DNA of 64,000 bases, from assembly GCF_017726655.1 (NCBI RefSeq), contig NZ_CP072308.1, positions 1,178,001 to 1,242,000 of the forward strand, given 5' to 3'. This stretch comes from Agrobacterium tumefaciens. Its GTDB lineage: Bacteria; Pseudomonadota; Alphaproteobacteria; Rhizobiales; Rhizobiaceae. Shown here piece by piece: positions 25,944 through 34,951 of the stretch (position 1 is its first letter; every line of letters begins with the position of its first letter). The notes beneath the pieces were generated by a model. It ran no database searches. It saw nothing but the letters and a program-made list of their open reading frames with translations, and was not told the DNA's origin. Position numbers and translations under genes: made by a program.

Positions 25944-27716
25944 ATGACGACAGACCAGATTCTCGCCTTTACCGTCATCGCCGGCATGATGGTCGCGTTC
26001 ATCTGGGACAGGTTCCGTTACGACGTCGTCGCGTGCAGTGCGCTGCTGGTGGCGATTGCACTCGGCGTCGTGCCTTTCGACAAGGCGTTTTCGGGTTTTT
26101 CCGATGATATCGTCATCATCGTCGGCAGCGCGCTGGTGGTCAGTTCGGCGGTGGCGCGTTCAGGCATCGTCGACATGACGATCAAAAAATATTTCCCCGA
26201 AATGCACTCCAAAGGCCTGCAGCTTGCCTTTCTGATGATCGTCGTTGCCGTCATGTCGGCCTTCATCAAGAATATCGGCGCCCTCGCCATCATGATGCCG
26301 GTTGCCTTTCAGTTCGCCCGCAAGTCCGGCAGCCCCGTTTCCTATTATCTGATGCCCATGGCATTTGCCGCGCTTCTCGGCGGCCTGATGACGCAGATCG
26401 GCACCTCGCCAAACATCGTCGTCTCCCGCCTGCGAGAGGAGATGACGGGGCAAAGCTTCTCCATGTTCGACTTCACGCCTGTCGGGGCCGGCCTCACCGT
26501 CATCGGCATCATCTTCCTGACCTTCGGTTACCGGTTGCTGCCGGTGCGCAACCGGGAAAAGGCCTCGGTGGAGGATATTCTCGACCAATCCGCCTATACA
26601 GCCGAAGCGACGCTGCCCGCAGACAGCACCTTTTCGGAAAGGCCGCTGCGCGAGCTCCTCAAGCAGGCGGATGGCGATGTCATTGCCAGCACCATCCTGC
26701 GCGGACCGAGGCGCATCTCGCCCTTCCCCGACGTGAAGCTGAAGGCGGGCGATACCGTCATGCTCGAAGGCAGCCCGGAGGGCCTCGATCGCATCGTATC
26801 GCAGGCAAAGCTACTTCTCTCGGGCAAGCCGCTGATGGAGAACGGCCAGAAAGCGCCTGACCTCATTTCGATGGAAGCCGTCATCAGCAATGAATCGGTT
26901 CTGAACGGCATTTCGGCGCGCGAACTCGCACTCTCCTATACCCGCGGCGTCAATCTCATCGCGGTCAGCCGGCGCGGCCAGCGCGTCAGCCAGCGGCTGT
27001 CGGAACTGACATTGCAGGCCGGTGATGTCATCCTTCTACAGGGCGGCCGCAAGAACCTGCCTCAGGTTTTGCAGGAATTTTCGCTGCTGCCGCTGGCGCA
27101 GCGGGAAATCCTGCTTGGCGTTCAGCGCCGCGCATTTCTGCCGGTCATCGTGCTTGCCGCCGCCATGTTGGCCGCCGGCAGCGGGCTGGTCCCGGTCTCG
27201 GTCGCCTTTTTCGCGGCCGCTTTCCTGATGATCGTGGTCGGCGCCATTCCGCTGACCGAGGTCTATAAATCCGTCGATGGGCCGATCCTTGTGATGCTCG
27301 CCGCCCTCATTCCCGTCAGCGACAGTCTACGCACCAGCGGCGCCAGCGAGTTGATCGCAGGCTGGCTCGGGCATGCGGCGCAGGGTCTGCCGCCTTTCGC
27401 GGCGCTCGGCATGATCCTGCTCACCGCCATGGCGGTAACGCCCTTCCTCAACAATGCCGCCACGGTTCTGGTCATGGCCCCCATCGCCGCAGGTTTTGCC
27501 ACCACCCTCGGCTTCCGGCCGGAGGCCTTTCTGATGGCGGTGGCGATTGGCGCTGGCTGCGATTTCCTCACCCCCATCGGCCACCAGTGCAATACGCTGG
27601 TCATGGGCCCGGGCGGATATCGTTTCAGCGACTATCCGCGGCTTGGCCTGCCATTGTCGATCATGATCGTCATCGTCAGCATCCCGATGCTGCTCTATGT
27701 CTGGCCGGTCAATTAA
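25944..27716 (+). CDS. SLC13/DASS-type anion transporter with two TrkA-C (RCK_C) domains
   Basis: The 590-residue protein is built as a permease half (FSGFSDDIVIIVGSALVVSSAV, then SAFIKNIGALAIMMPVAFQFAR), two consecutive RCK_C domains (about residues 205-290 and 300-375, with LKAGDTVMLEGSPEGLDRI and LQAGDVILLQGGRKNL), and a second permease half ending in FLNNAATVLVMAPIAAGF and DFLTPIGHQCNTLVMGPGGY. The substrate may be sulfate, dicarboxylates or another anion. The RCK domains suggest ligand-dependent gating. Confidence 0.92.
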   Translation: MTTDQILAFTVIAGMMVAFIWDRFRYDVVACSALLVAIALGVVPFDKAFSGFSDDIVIIVGSALVVSSAVARSGIVDMTIKKYFPEMHSKGLQLAFLMIVVAVMSAFIKNIGALAIMMPVAFQFARKSGSPVSYYLMPMAFAALLGGLMTQIGTSPNIVVSRLREEMTGQSFSMFDFTPVGAGLTVIGIIFLTFGYRLLPVRNREKASVEDILDQSAYTAEATLPADSTFSERPLRELLKQADGDVIASTILRGPRRISPFPDVKLKAGDTVMLEGSPEGLDRIVSQAKLLLSGKPLMENGQKAPDLISMEAVISNESVLNGISARELALSYTRGVNLIAVSRRGQRVSQRLSELTLQAGDVILLQGGRKNLPQVLQEFSLLPLAQREILLGVQRRAFLPVIVLAAAMLAAGSGLVPVSVAFFAAAFLMIVVGAIPLTEVYKSVDGPILVMLAALIPVSDSLRTSGASELIAGWLGHAAQGLPPFAALGMILLTAMAVTPFLNNAATVLVMAPIAAGFATTLGFRPEAFLMAVAIGAGCDFLTPIGHQCNTLVMGPGGYRFSDYPRLGLPLSIMIVIVSIPMLLYVWPVN

Positions 27717-27812
27717 GGCCGGACGCTAGTGCCCGGCAGCGCCTCAGATTCCATATTTCCTTGACGCCTGCGGCAGAATATGGCCTAAGCCGAAGCCGAA
27801 CGGGAATATGAA

Positions 27813-27835
27813 AAAGGCGCTTTCTTTTCGCCTTT
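27813..27835 (+). terminator. Possible terminator after the SLC13-type gene
   Basis: AAAGGCG pairs with CGCCTTT around a pyrimidine-rich loop about 100 bases past the stop. No long T run follows, so this is a weak call. Confidence 0.35.
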
Positions 27836-27928
27836 CGACATGATGTCCTGCCGCATCCAAACGAAAACTCCGTGATATCTGGGTAAAACGCTCCGATGTC
27901 ACTGCCACGTCCACGACGAGTGAATTTC

Positions 27929-29386
27929 ATGACCACTTCCGGCGTTCGCGTCCGCATTGCACCTTCCCCCACCGGCGAGCCGCATGTCGGCACCGCCTAT
28001 ATCGCGCTGTTCAACTATCTCTTCGCCAAGAAACACGGCGGCGAGTTCATCCTGCGCATCGAGGATACCGACGCCACCCGCTCGACCCTCGAATATGAGC
28101 AGAAGGTGCTGGAAGCCCTGCGCTGGACCGGCCTTACCTGGTCGGAAGGCCCTGATGTTGGCGGCCCTTACGGCCCGTATCGCCAGTCCGAACGCAAAGC
28201 CATGTACTGGCCCTATGCCGAAGAGCTGCTCGAAAAAGGCCATGCCTTCCGCTGTTTCTGCACGCCCGAGCGGCTGGAGCAGATGCGTGAAGCCCAGCGC
28301 GCCGCCGGCAAGCCGCCGAAATATGACGGCCACTGCCTCAACCTGAAGGCCGAAGAAGTGACCGCCCGCGTTGCCGCCGGTGAAGCCAACGTCGTGCGCA
28401 TGAAAATCCCGACCGAAGGCTCGTGCGATTTCCATGACGGTGTTTATGGCGATGTGTCGATCCCGTGGGATTCCGTCGACATGCAGGTGCTGATCAAGGC
28501 CGACGGCATGCCGACCTATCACATGGCCAACGTCATCGACGACCATCTGATGAAGATCACCCATGTGGCGCGCGGCGAAGAATGGCTGGCGTCCGTGCCC
28601 AAGCACATCCTGCTTTACCGTTATTTCGGCTGGCAGGAGCCGGTGTTCATGCATCTTTCGCTGATGCGCAACGCCGACAAGTCCAAGCTTTCCAAGCGGA
28701 AGAACCCGACCTCGATCTCTTATTACTCCGCGCTCGGCTACCTGCCGGAAGCGCTGATGAACTTCCTCGGCCTGTTCTTCATCCAGATCGCCGAAGGCGA
28801 AGAGCTTCTGACCATGGACGAGCTCGCCGCGAAGTTCGACCCGGAAGCGCTCTCCAAGGCCGGCGCCATCTTCGATATCCAGAAGCTGGATTGGCTGAAC
28901 GGCCGCTGGCTGCGCGAAAAGCTTTCGCCGGAAGAGTTCATTGCCCGTACACTGGAATGGGCGATGGAAAATTCCCGCCTGACCGAGGGCCTGAAGCTTG
29001 CGCAGAGCCGCGTCTCCAAGCTCGGTGAGCTGCCGAACCTTGCCGGCTTCCTGCTCGCAAGCGATGCTGGCCTCACGCCCGCTTCCTTTGCCGGGCTGAA
29101 GAGCAAGCCGGAAGAAATCCACGAGATCCTCACCACCGTTGCAGCAGACCTCGAAAAGATGCCTGACTGGAACGTGGAAGCCATCGAGGCCGAGCTGCGC
29201 GATGTGGCGGAACGCACCGGCAAGAAGCTGCGCGTCGTCACGCCGCCGCTTTTTGTCGCCATGTCCGGGTCGTCGCGCTCGCTGCCGCTGTTTGACTCGA
29301 TGGCGCTGCTTGGCCGCTCCGTCGTGCGCCAGCGCCTGAAGGCTGCGATTACCGTTGTGGCCACGATGGTTGGCAGCGGAAGCTGA
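27929..29386 (+). CDS. gltX: Glutamyl-tRNA synthetase
   Basis: GltX charges tRNA-Glu (and in many alphaproteobacteria tRNA-Gln) with glutamate. The 485-residue class I synthetase shows the HIGH-type motif in APSPTGEPHVGTAY near residues 9-22 and the KMSKS-type loop as KLSKRKNP. FRCFCTPERLE and RGEEWLASVPKHILLYRYFGW are typical. The ATG at 27929 gives the standard start; an upstream ATG at 27896 would add 11 atypical residues. Alphaproteobacteria often carry two gltX genes, so the copy number should be kept in mind. Confidence 0.96.
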   Translation: MTTSGVRVRIAPSPTGEPHVGTAYIALFNYLFAKKHGGEFILRIEDTDATRSTLEYEQKVLEALRWTGLTWSEGPDVGGPYGPYRQSERKAMYWPYAEELLEKGHAFRCFCTPERLEQMREAQRAAGKPPKYDGHCLNLKAEEVTARVAAGEANVVRMKIPTEGSCDFHDGVYGDVSIPWDSVDMQVLIKADGMPTYHMANVIDDHLMKITHVARGEEWLASVPKHILLYRYFGWQEPVFMHLSLMRNADKSKLSKRKNPTSISYYSALGYLPEALMNFLGLFFIQIAEGEELLTMDELAAKFDPEALSKAGAIFDIQKLDWLNGRWLREKLSPEEFIARTLEWAMENSRLTEGLKLAQSRVSKLGELPNLAGFLLASDAGLTPASFAGLKSKPEEIHEILTTVAADLEKMPDWNVEAIEAELRDVAERTGKKLRVVTPPLFVAMSGSSRSLPLFDSMALLGRSVVRQRLKAAITVVATMVGSGS

Positions 29387-29443
29387 TGATGACGTGCTGG
29401 CGGTGACGGCAGCACACTGAAATATACCCCTATGCTTGGGGTA

Positions 29444-29580
29444 CCCCCCTCTGCCCTGCCGGGCATCTCCCCCACAAGGGGGGAGATCGGATGCTGGACC
29501 CGCTCGCTCCATGGGCAAGGTGCCAGCCGCTTGTCGATCTCCCCCCTTGTGGGGGAGATGTCCGGCAGGACAGAGGGGGG
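29444..29580. repeat. ~137 bp RIME-like inverted repeat between gltX and lysS
   Basis: The outer arms (ccccctctgccctgccgggc and its relative gtccggcaggacagaggggg) enclose a second inverted pair (atctcccccacaagggggga / tctccccccttgtgggggag). A related copy is at 47181-47331 and a minimal one at 18276-18305. It resembles the rhizobial intergenic mosaic elements known from Sinorhizobium and Agrobacterium. Confidence 0.85.
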
Positions 29581-29635
29581 TGATCCAGAGCGCCACGGGT
29601 AACCGCAACGAACAAGCCCGCTAAAGGCAAACACG

Positions 29636-31135
29636 ATGACCGACACCAAGACCGAAACCACCGCCCTTTCCTCCGACGCGACAGAAGTGCGCCGCCAGAA
29701 ACTTGCGCTGCTGCGCGAGCAGATCGGCGACGTTTACCCGGCGCATTTCCACCGCACGATGAGCAATGCGGAACTCGCGGAAAAATACGCCGACATCGAA
29801 GCCGACGTCGAAACCGGCGATACGGTGACCGTGGCGGGCCGCGTTTATTCCTCGCGCAATTCCGGCATGTTCATGGACATCCATGACGCCTCGGGCAAGG
29901 TGCAGATTTTCTCGCACAAGGATACGACGCCGGAAGCGGCGCGCAACCTGCTGCCGATGATCGATATCGGCGACATCATCGGTGTGACCGGCAAGGTGCG
30001 CCGCACCAAGCGCGGCGAGTTGACGATCAATGCCGAAGAAATCACCATGCTGACGAAGTCGCTGCTGCCAATGCCCGAAAAGTGGCACGGCGTCTCCGAC
30101 ATCGAGCTGCGTTACCGCAAGCGCCACCTCGACATTCTCTCCAACGAGGAGTCCAAGCTGCGCTTCCTGCAGCGCTCCAAGATTCTCTCCGGCATCCGCC
30201 GCTTCATGGAGGCCGAAGGTTTCCTCGAAGTCGAAACGCCGATGCTGCAGACCGTCTATGGCGGCGCGACGGCCGATCCGTTCAAGACCTTCCACAACAC
30301 GCTGAAGATGGACATGTATCTGCGCATCGCGCCGGAACTGTTCCTGAAGCGCACGCTGGTATCAGGCCTTTCCGACAAGGTCTTCGAAATCAACCGCAAC
30401 TTCCGCAACGAAGGCGTTTCCACACGGCACAATCCTGAATTCACCATGATGGAATGCTACTGGGCCTATGCCGATTACGAGGACATCATGGGTCTCGTGG
30501 AGCGGCTGTTCGAGACGCTGGCGATCTCGCTGCATGGCACCACCGAGGTGGAATTCCAGGGCCAGACGATCTCGTTCAAGGGTCCGTTCAAGCGCGTGCC
30601 AATGCCCGATGCGGTGAAGGAAGCAACCGGTATCGACTTCCTCGCCATCAAGACCGACGAAGAAGCCCGCGCTGCCGCCAAGGCCGCCGGTTTTGCCGTC
30701 GAGAAGGACTGGACCTGGGGCGAATGCCTTGCCTTCATCTTCGAAGAGAAGGTGGAAGGCACGCTGATCCAGCCAAGCCACGTCACGCATTTCCCGAAGG
30801 ACATCTCGCCGTTTGCCAAGGAAGTGCCGGGCGAACCGCGCCTCGTCGAGCGTTTCGAAAGCTATTGCAACGCCTGGGAAGTGGGCAACGCCTTCTCTGA
30901 ACTCAACGATCCGGAAGAACAGCGCCGCCGCATGGTGGAGCAGCTGGAACAGGCCCACGCCCGCGGCGAAAAGGACAAGCAGCTGGACGACGAGTTCCTC
31001 GACGCCATCGACCAGGGCATGCCGCCCGCCGGCGGCCTCGGCATCGGCGTCGACCGCCTGATCATGCTGCTCACCAACGCCCCGTCGATCCGCGACGTCA
31101 TCCTCTTCCCGGCCCGCCGCAACAAGGCGGATTGA
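29636..31135 (+). CDS. lysS: Lysyl-tRNA synthetase, class II
   Basis: LysS charges tRNA-Lys. The 499-residue protein has the N-terminal OB fold (VTVAGRVYSSRNSGMFMDIHDASGKVQIF), class II motif 1 (FLEVETPMLQTVYGGATADPF), motif 2 (FEINRNFRNEGVSTRHNPEFTMMECYWAY), and motif 3 at the C-terminus (PPAGGLGIGVDRLIMLLTNAPSIRDVILFP). It follows gltX at 250 bases with a RIME-like repeat in between; co-transcription is possible but the repeat may separate them. Confidence 0.97.
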   Translation: MTDTKTETTALSSDATEVRRQKLALLREQIGDVYPAHFHRTMSNAELAEKYADIEADVETGDTVTVAGRVYSSRNSGMFMDIHDASGKVQIFSHKDTTPEAARNLLPMIDIGDIIGVTGKVRRTKRGELTINAEEITMLTKSLLPMPEKWHGVSDIELRYRKRHLDILSNEESKLRFLQRSKILSGIRRFMEAEGFLEVETPMLQTVYGGATADPFKTFHNTLKMDMYLRIAPELFLKRTLVSGLSDKVFEINRNFRNEGVSTRHNPEFTMMECYWAYADYEDIMGLVERLFETLAISLHGTTEVEFQGQTISFKGPFKRVPMPDAVKEATGIDFLAIKTDEEARAAAKAAGFAVEKDWTWGECLAFIFEEKVEGTLIQPSHVTHFPKDISPFAKEVPGEPRLVERFESYCNAWEVGNAFSELNDPEEQRRRMVEQLEQAHARGEKDKQLDDEFLDAIDQGMPPAGGLGIGVDRLIMLLTNAPSIRDVILFPARRNKAD

Positions 31136-31152
31136 ACTTATCCGGAATGACC

Positions 31153-31174
31153 GGGGCGGTTTGTTGACCGCCCC
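31153..31174. terminator. Hairpin between convergent lysS and 31174 gene
   Basis: GGGGCGGT, loop TTGTTG, ACCGCCCC form an eight-base perfect stem 17 bases after the lysS stop. It lacks a T run on both strands. It may still act as a shared stop or processing signal for the two convergent genes. Confidence 0.5.
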
Positions 31175-31878
31175 TAGGAAGTGTGTTCAGAGTCTTTCGT
31201 CGCCTCAAGTTCTTTGTCGTTCGCCTCGATCCATCGCTCAAGCTTTTCGACAAGATCTGGCCATACGTGGTCATACTCATGGTGGAACGTCTCCATACAC
31301 AGTTCCATCGATCCCAGATGCCGGTTCCCGAATATCTCTATCCACCGATTGGAGAAGTGTATTTCGAACTCATCATGGTCAATCTTCGAGTATCCCATAC
31401 AGAGTCCCTGATAGCTCGGGTGAGAGCTCTCAGAAAGGTCAGCATACTGCGACATTATTCCAGGATAACGCTTATCACACTTATCCAAGACTGTGACGAT
31501 GTTAAGCGAATATGGCAAATCACCGTTATTACGGGATCCCAATAACAAGACGGCGGTTTTCTCTGCGAACGTGTGAAAGTTTAACTTCTGTTCGAGGACA
31601 TCCTGCATGAGCTGGTTTAGGTAAATTAAGGTGGCGAGGGTCTCAAACCCACTCCGCAACAAGATGCGCGCGCCGAGGCCATTTCCGTTCCTGTGCAATT
31701 CGTATGACTGTGTCATTAGGTCGGTAAACCGCCAGAACACCGCTTCTCTGAGCATCCATACACGGAAAGCGGCTTTCCACTTGTAGACGATTGAGTTGCG
31801 AGAAAGCAGTCCACCTACGGGAATATTTGAGGAGAGCGATGCTTTCCAGTTAATAAGGTTTTGCTCGATTGCATCCAT
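31174..31878 (-). CDS. Hypothetical protein, foreign base composition
   Basis: The 234-residue soluble, mainly helical protein is not recognised. Its central RNGNGLGARILLRSGFETLATLIYLNQLMQ (about residues 62-91) recalls HEPN-like or DUF5677-type helical domains with a conserved Arg and a following Glu; this is only a resemblance. The gene is visibly AT-richer and uses A/T-ending codons (aat, tat, att) far more than lysS or its other neighbours, which suggests recent transfer. It is convergent with lysS and stands alone. Confidence 0.72.
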   Translation of the reverse strand: MDAIEQNLINWKASLSSNIPVGGLLSRNSIVYKWKAAFRVWMLREAVFWRFTDLMTQSYELHRNGNGLGARILLRSGFETLATLIYLNQLMQDVLEQKLNFHTFAEKTAVLLLGSRNNGDLPYSLNIVTVLDKCDKRYPGIMSQYADLSESSHPSYQGLCMGYSKIDHDEFEIHFSNRWIEIFGNRHLGSMELCMETFHHEYDHVWPDLVEKLERWIEANDKELEATKDSEHTS

Positions 31879-31926
31879 GATGTTTGACCACCGCTAGTGA
31901 CACTATACGCGGCGGTGAACGGGAAA

Positions 31927-32871
31927 CTAATGCCCCGACTTTCCGACACCAGGCTCTTCTGCCACCGCCGCCTCGCCCGCCTGCTTCTCTTCCGCCGCCT
32001 GTGCGGTGGTCGAGCCTTTGCCGAAGATCAGGGACTTGAGGTAACTCAGGCTGAAGATGCTGCCGCCATCGGCTTCTGGCGTCGAGGTCAGGAGTTCGTC
32101 GGTGCCGGTTTCGCCGTGCGCTTCGGGAGATGGCGTGTCGCCATGGGTTTCGGGGCTTGCTTCTCCGTGGCCGGTTTCGGCTGGGGTCGCGCCATGTTCG
32201 GCAGCCGCCTCGCCCTTGCCTTCACCGTGGCCCGTGCCTTCACCGTGGCCCTTGGTGGACTTGCCGTCGTGACCGCCGCCTTCAGTGTCGGTGACGGGCG
32301 ATGCACAGTCGGTGAAATCGCTGAGGCCCGCCGCCATGGCTTCGGTGTCTTCGAGCGGAAGATCGATGCGCAATCCGTAGAACTGCCCGCTGGCATTGGC
32401 CGCACCATCGTAATAATAGGCAGAATAGCGGTGTGCATCTGCGCCTTCCGGAATTTTCGCCAGATCGGGAATGAAAACCACCTGGGCGGCAATCGCCCGG
32501 CCGCGCATTTCTGACCGTAATTGCGGCCCGTTGGCGTCTAGGACGGATACCTGAACGAGATCGGGTTTCTGCTTGTCATAGACGGCTTTTGCGACGCGCA
32601 AGGCGGTCTTCAACCGCTCCTTGCCGTCTCCACCGCTGGTGCGGACGAATTTGCGAACCCACAGGGCGCCGTTCTTGCGGATGTTGACCGTCTGGACTGC
32701 GTCGCAGGAAAGCCCGTTGGTGGCGGCATAGGATGGGCCGAGCAGCCGCTCGCTGCCGATGAAAACGGCAGCAGACCCGGTCGCACCTGCCAAAAGCAGG
32801 ATCCCGCCTCCGATCATAACGAGCTTGCGCGAAAACCGCATTCGTCCGAATACAGCTTTCACCCGCAACAT
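31927..32871 (-). CDS. Membrane-anchored protein with His/Glu/Gly-rich region
   Basis: The ~314-residue protein has one N-terminal membrane anchor (LVMIGGGILLLAGATGSAAVFIG) and then an exported domain of unknown fold (about residues 50-190). After that comes a low-complexity stretch rich in His, Gly, Glu and Thr with repeated GHGE and HGE units. The C-terminus contains a hydrophobic-aromatic FSLSYLKSLIFGKG followed by an Ala/Glu tail. His clusters suggest metal binding in the periplasm. It is divergent from sitABCD, 285 bases apart, whose promoter region it shares. The start is ATG at 32871 or 32841. Confidence 0.7.
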   Translation of the reverse strand: MLRVKAVFGRMRFSRKLVMIGGGILLLAGATGSAAVFIGSERLLGPSYAATNGLSCDAVQTVNIRKNGALWVRKFVRTSGGDGKERLKTALRVAKAVYDKQKPDLVQVSVLDANGPQLRSEMRGRAIAAQVVFIPDLAKIPEGADAHRYSAYYYDGAANASGQFYGLRIDLPLEDTEAMAAGLSDFTDCASPVTDTEGGGHDGKSTKGHGEGTGHGEGKGEAAAEHGATPAETGHGEASPETHGDTPSPEAHGETGTDELLTSTPEADGGSIFSLSYLKSLIFGKGSTTAQAAEEKQAGEAAVAEEPGVGKSGH

Positions 32872-33067
32872 CCTGACATCAAGTACCCCGTTTTGCGCCC
32901 TCGCCCCACAACGTGGCTCGATGGATGAGGAACACACGCAGGACAAGCTTCGGACCACGCTGTCCGAGCCTTGCGATAGTGCCGCTTTCTCATTGAAAAA
33001 AGTTTAATCCCCGAGGCCAAACCCGCGCAAAAACGCGTCATTTTCGGACACGCCCAAAATCTCCTGA

Positions 33068-33086
33068 ATTGCGAATGATTTGCAAT
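33068..33086. promoter_or_regulatory. Fur-family (Mur-like) box 1 upstream of sitA
   Basis: attgcgaatgatttgcaat is a 19-base dyad (ATTGC x AAT x ATT x GCAAT). The architecture matches binding sites of alphaproteobacterial Fur-family regulators, and Mur is known to control manganese import by SitABCD in Agrobacterium. It lies just upstream of the -35 TTGACA at 33091. Confidence 0.65.
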
Positions 33087-33090
33087 AGCG

Positions 33091-33121
33091 TTGACAAGGA
33101 TGACTTTATGGCCGATGGTAT
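33091..33121 (+). promoter_or_regulatory. Probable sitA promoter
   Basis: TTGACA at 33091-33096 is a perfect -35 element. The -10 is weak (gatggt at 17 bases or tggtat at 19). It lies between the two Fur-like boxes, with the second box covering the -10/+1 side. Confidence 0.5.
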
Positions 33122-33138
33122 TGCGAATTAGTTGCAAC
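33120..33138. promoter_or_regulatory. Fur-family (Mur-like) box 2 upstream of sitA
   Basis: attgcgaattagttgcaac has the same TTGC-N9-GCAA plan as box 1, 52 bases further downstream. It overlaps the expected transcription start, so binding would block transcription. Confidence 0.6.
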
Positions 33139-33155
33139 AAAATCTGGTGAGCTCC

Positions 33156-34046
33156 GTGAACCTCCATAAAATCCGGCATGCCGTTTTCGCGCTTTCTCTT
33201 TTCATCCCGGGCGTGGCGCTTGCCGAAGAAAAACCCGTGGTCGTGACGACCTTCACCATCATCGCCGATATGGCGCGCAATGTGGCGGGCGGGGCGGCGG
33301 ACGTGGAGAGCATCACCAAGCCGGGCGCCGAAATTCACAACTACCAACCCACGCCGCGCGATATTCTCAAGGCCCGCAAGGCGAACCTGGTCCTGCGCAA
33401 TGGGCTCAATCTGGAATTGTGGTTTGAGAAGTTTCTGGCCAACCTCTCCGGCGTTCCCGATGTGACGGTGAGCGAGGGCGTGGAACCGATGGCGATCAGC
33501 GGCGGGGCCTACCAGGGAAAACCCAATCCCCATGCCTGGATGTCGCCCGATAACGCCCTGATCTACGTAGAGAATATCCGCAAGGGTCTTGCACAAGTCG
33601 ACCCTGCCCATGCCGATATCTACGCCGCCAATGCCAAGGCCTATTCGGACAAGATCAAGGCGACCGTGCAGCCAATCCGCGATGCGCTGTCGTCCCTGCC
33701 TGAAGACAAGCGCTGGTTGGTCACAAGCGAGGGGGCATTCTCCTATCTCGCCCGGGATTTTGGTCTGAAGGAACTCTTCCTCTGGCCGGTCAATGCCGAC
33801 AGTCAGGGCACACCACAACAGGTGCGCGGCGTGATCGACGCCATGCGTGCGCACAATATCAGGGTCATATTCAGCGAGAGCACGGTGTCGCCCGATCCCG
33901 CCCAGCAGGTGGCCAAGGAGACCGGCGCGGCCTATGGCGGCATCCTCTATGTCGACTCGCTGAGCGAGGCCGATGGTCCGGTGCCGACCTATCTCGACCT
34001 GCTGCGCGTGACGGGCGAAACCATCGCCAAAGGCCTGTCTTCATGA
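33156..34046 (+). CDS. sitA: Manganese/iron ABC transporter, substrate-binding protein
   Basis: SitA captures Mn(II) (or Fe(II)) in the periplasm. The ~296-residue protein has a signal peptide ending ...GVALA-EEK and the cluster A-I fold. Metal-ligand positions appear as His in [11 protein letters not shown], His in PHAWMSPDN, Glu in [15 protein letters not shown] (Glu instead of the His of zinc-binding ZnuA), and Asp in [10 protein letters not shown]. This set marks the Mn/Fe subgroup (SitA/YfeA/MntC). The GTG at 33156 with GGTGAG upstream is the likely start. It overlaps sitB by four bases. Confidence 0.93.
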   Translation: MNLHKIRHAVFALSLFIPGVALAEEKPVVVTTFTIIADMARNVAGGAADVESITKPGAEIHNYQPTPRDILKARKANLVLRNGLNLELWFEKFLANLSGVPDVTVSEGVEPMAISGGAYQGKPNPHAWMSPDNALIYVENIRKGLAQVDPAHADIYAANAKAYSDKIKATVQPIRDALSSLPEDKRWLVTSEGAFSYLARDFGLKELFLWPVNADSQGTPQQVRGVIDAMRAHNIRVIFSESTVSPDPAQQVAKETGAAYGGILYVDSLSEADGPVPTYLDLLRVTGETIAKGLSS

Positions 34047-34951
34047 GAATGAGCAGTAAGAAAACAGGCGGCGGCCTGACGGTTCAAAATGCGACAGTCA
34101 CCTATCGCAACGGCCACACCGCGTTGCGCAACGCCAGTTTCTCCATCCCCCGCGGAACCATCACTGCACTTGTCGGCGTCAATGGCGCCGGCAAGTCCAC
34201 GATTTTCAAGGCGATCATGGGTTTCGTGCCGTTGGCGGCCGGATCCGTTTCCATTTTCGACCTGCCGGTGAAGGAGGCGCTGAAGAAGAACCTTGTCGCC
34301 TACGTGCCGCAGGCGGAAGAGGTGGACTGGAGCTTTCCGGTGCTGGTCGAGGATGTGGTGATGATGGGCCGTTACGGCCACATGAATTTCCTCCGCATCC
34401 CCTCGAAACGCGACCACCGGATGGTCGAGGACGCGCTAAAACGCGTCAACATGCTCGATTATCGAAAACGACAGATCGGAGAACTCTCCGGCGGCCAGAA
34501 GAAGCGGGTGTTTCTCGCCCGCGCGCTGGCGCAGGAAGGCCAGGTCATCCTTCTGGATGAGCCCTTCACCGGTGTCGACGTGACGACGGAAGAGCAGATC
34601 GTTGCCCTTTTGAAGGCACTGCGCGACGAAGGCCGCGTCATGCTGGTCTCCACCCATAATCTCGGCAGCGTGCCTGAATTCTGCGACCGCGCCGTCTTCG
34701 TCAAGGGGACGGTCCTTGCTTCCGGACCGACGGAGGATACGTTTACCGAAGAAAACCTGCAAAATGCCTTCGGCGGCAGCCTGCGACATTTCATTCTCGG
34801 CGGCGCGGAGCTGCATGACGATGCCGATCCGCGCCGTCTCAAAGTCATCACCGATGACGAGCGGCCCTTCGTGATCTATGGCCGGAACGGCCAGAAGGAC
34901 ACATTCCGACGCGCATCGAAGGACAAGGCTGATGATAAACAGTCTTCTTGA
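34043..34951 (+). CDS. sitB: Manganese/iron ABC transporter, ATPase
   Basis: SitB is the nucleotide-binding subunit. The 302-residue protein has Walker [10 protein letters not shown] (about residues 46-54), the Q-loop [10 protein letters not shown], signature LSGGQKKR, Walker B VILLDEP and the switch His in [10 protein letters not shown]-terminal extension of about 50 residues follows the ATPase core. It overlaps sitA (ATGA) and sitC (20 bases), so the operon is translationally coupled. Confidence 0.96.
   Translation: MRMSSKKTGGGLTVQNATVTYRNGHTALRNASFSIPRGTITALVGVNGAGKSTIFKAIMGFVPLAAGSVSIFDLPVKEALKKNLVAYVPQAEEVDWSFPVLVEDVVMMGRYGHMNFLRIPSKRDHRMVEDALKRVNMLDYRKRQIGELSGGQKKRVFLARALAQEGQVILLDEPFTGVDVTTEEQIVALLKALRDEGRVMLVSTHNLGSVPEFCDRAVFVKGTVLASGPTEDTFTEENLQNAFGGSLRHFILGGAELHDDADPRRLKVITDDERPFVIYGRNGQKDTFRRASKDKADDKQSS

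Noticed and set aside
27899..29608. A 569-codon open frame opposite gltX
   Set aside because: Same reason; it has Gln/His/Arg-rich shadow composition and runs through a repeat.
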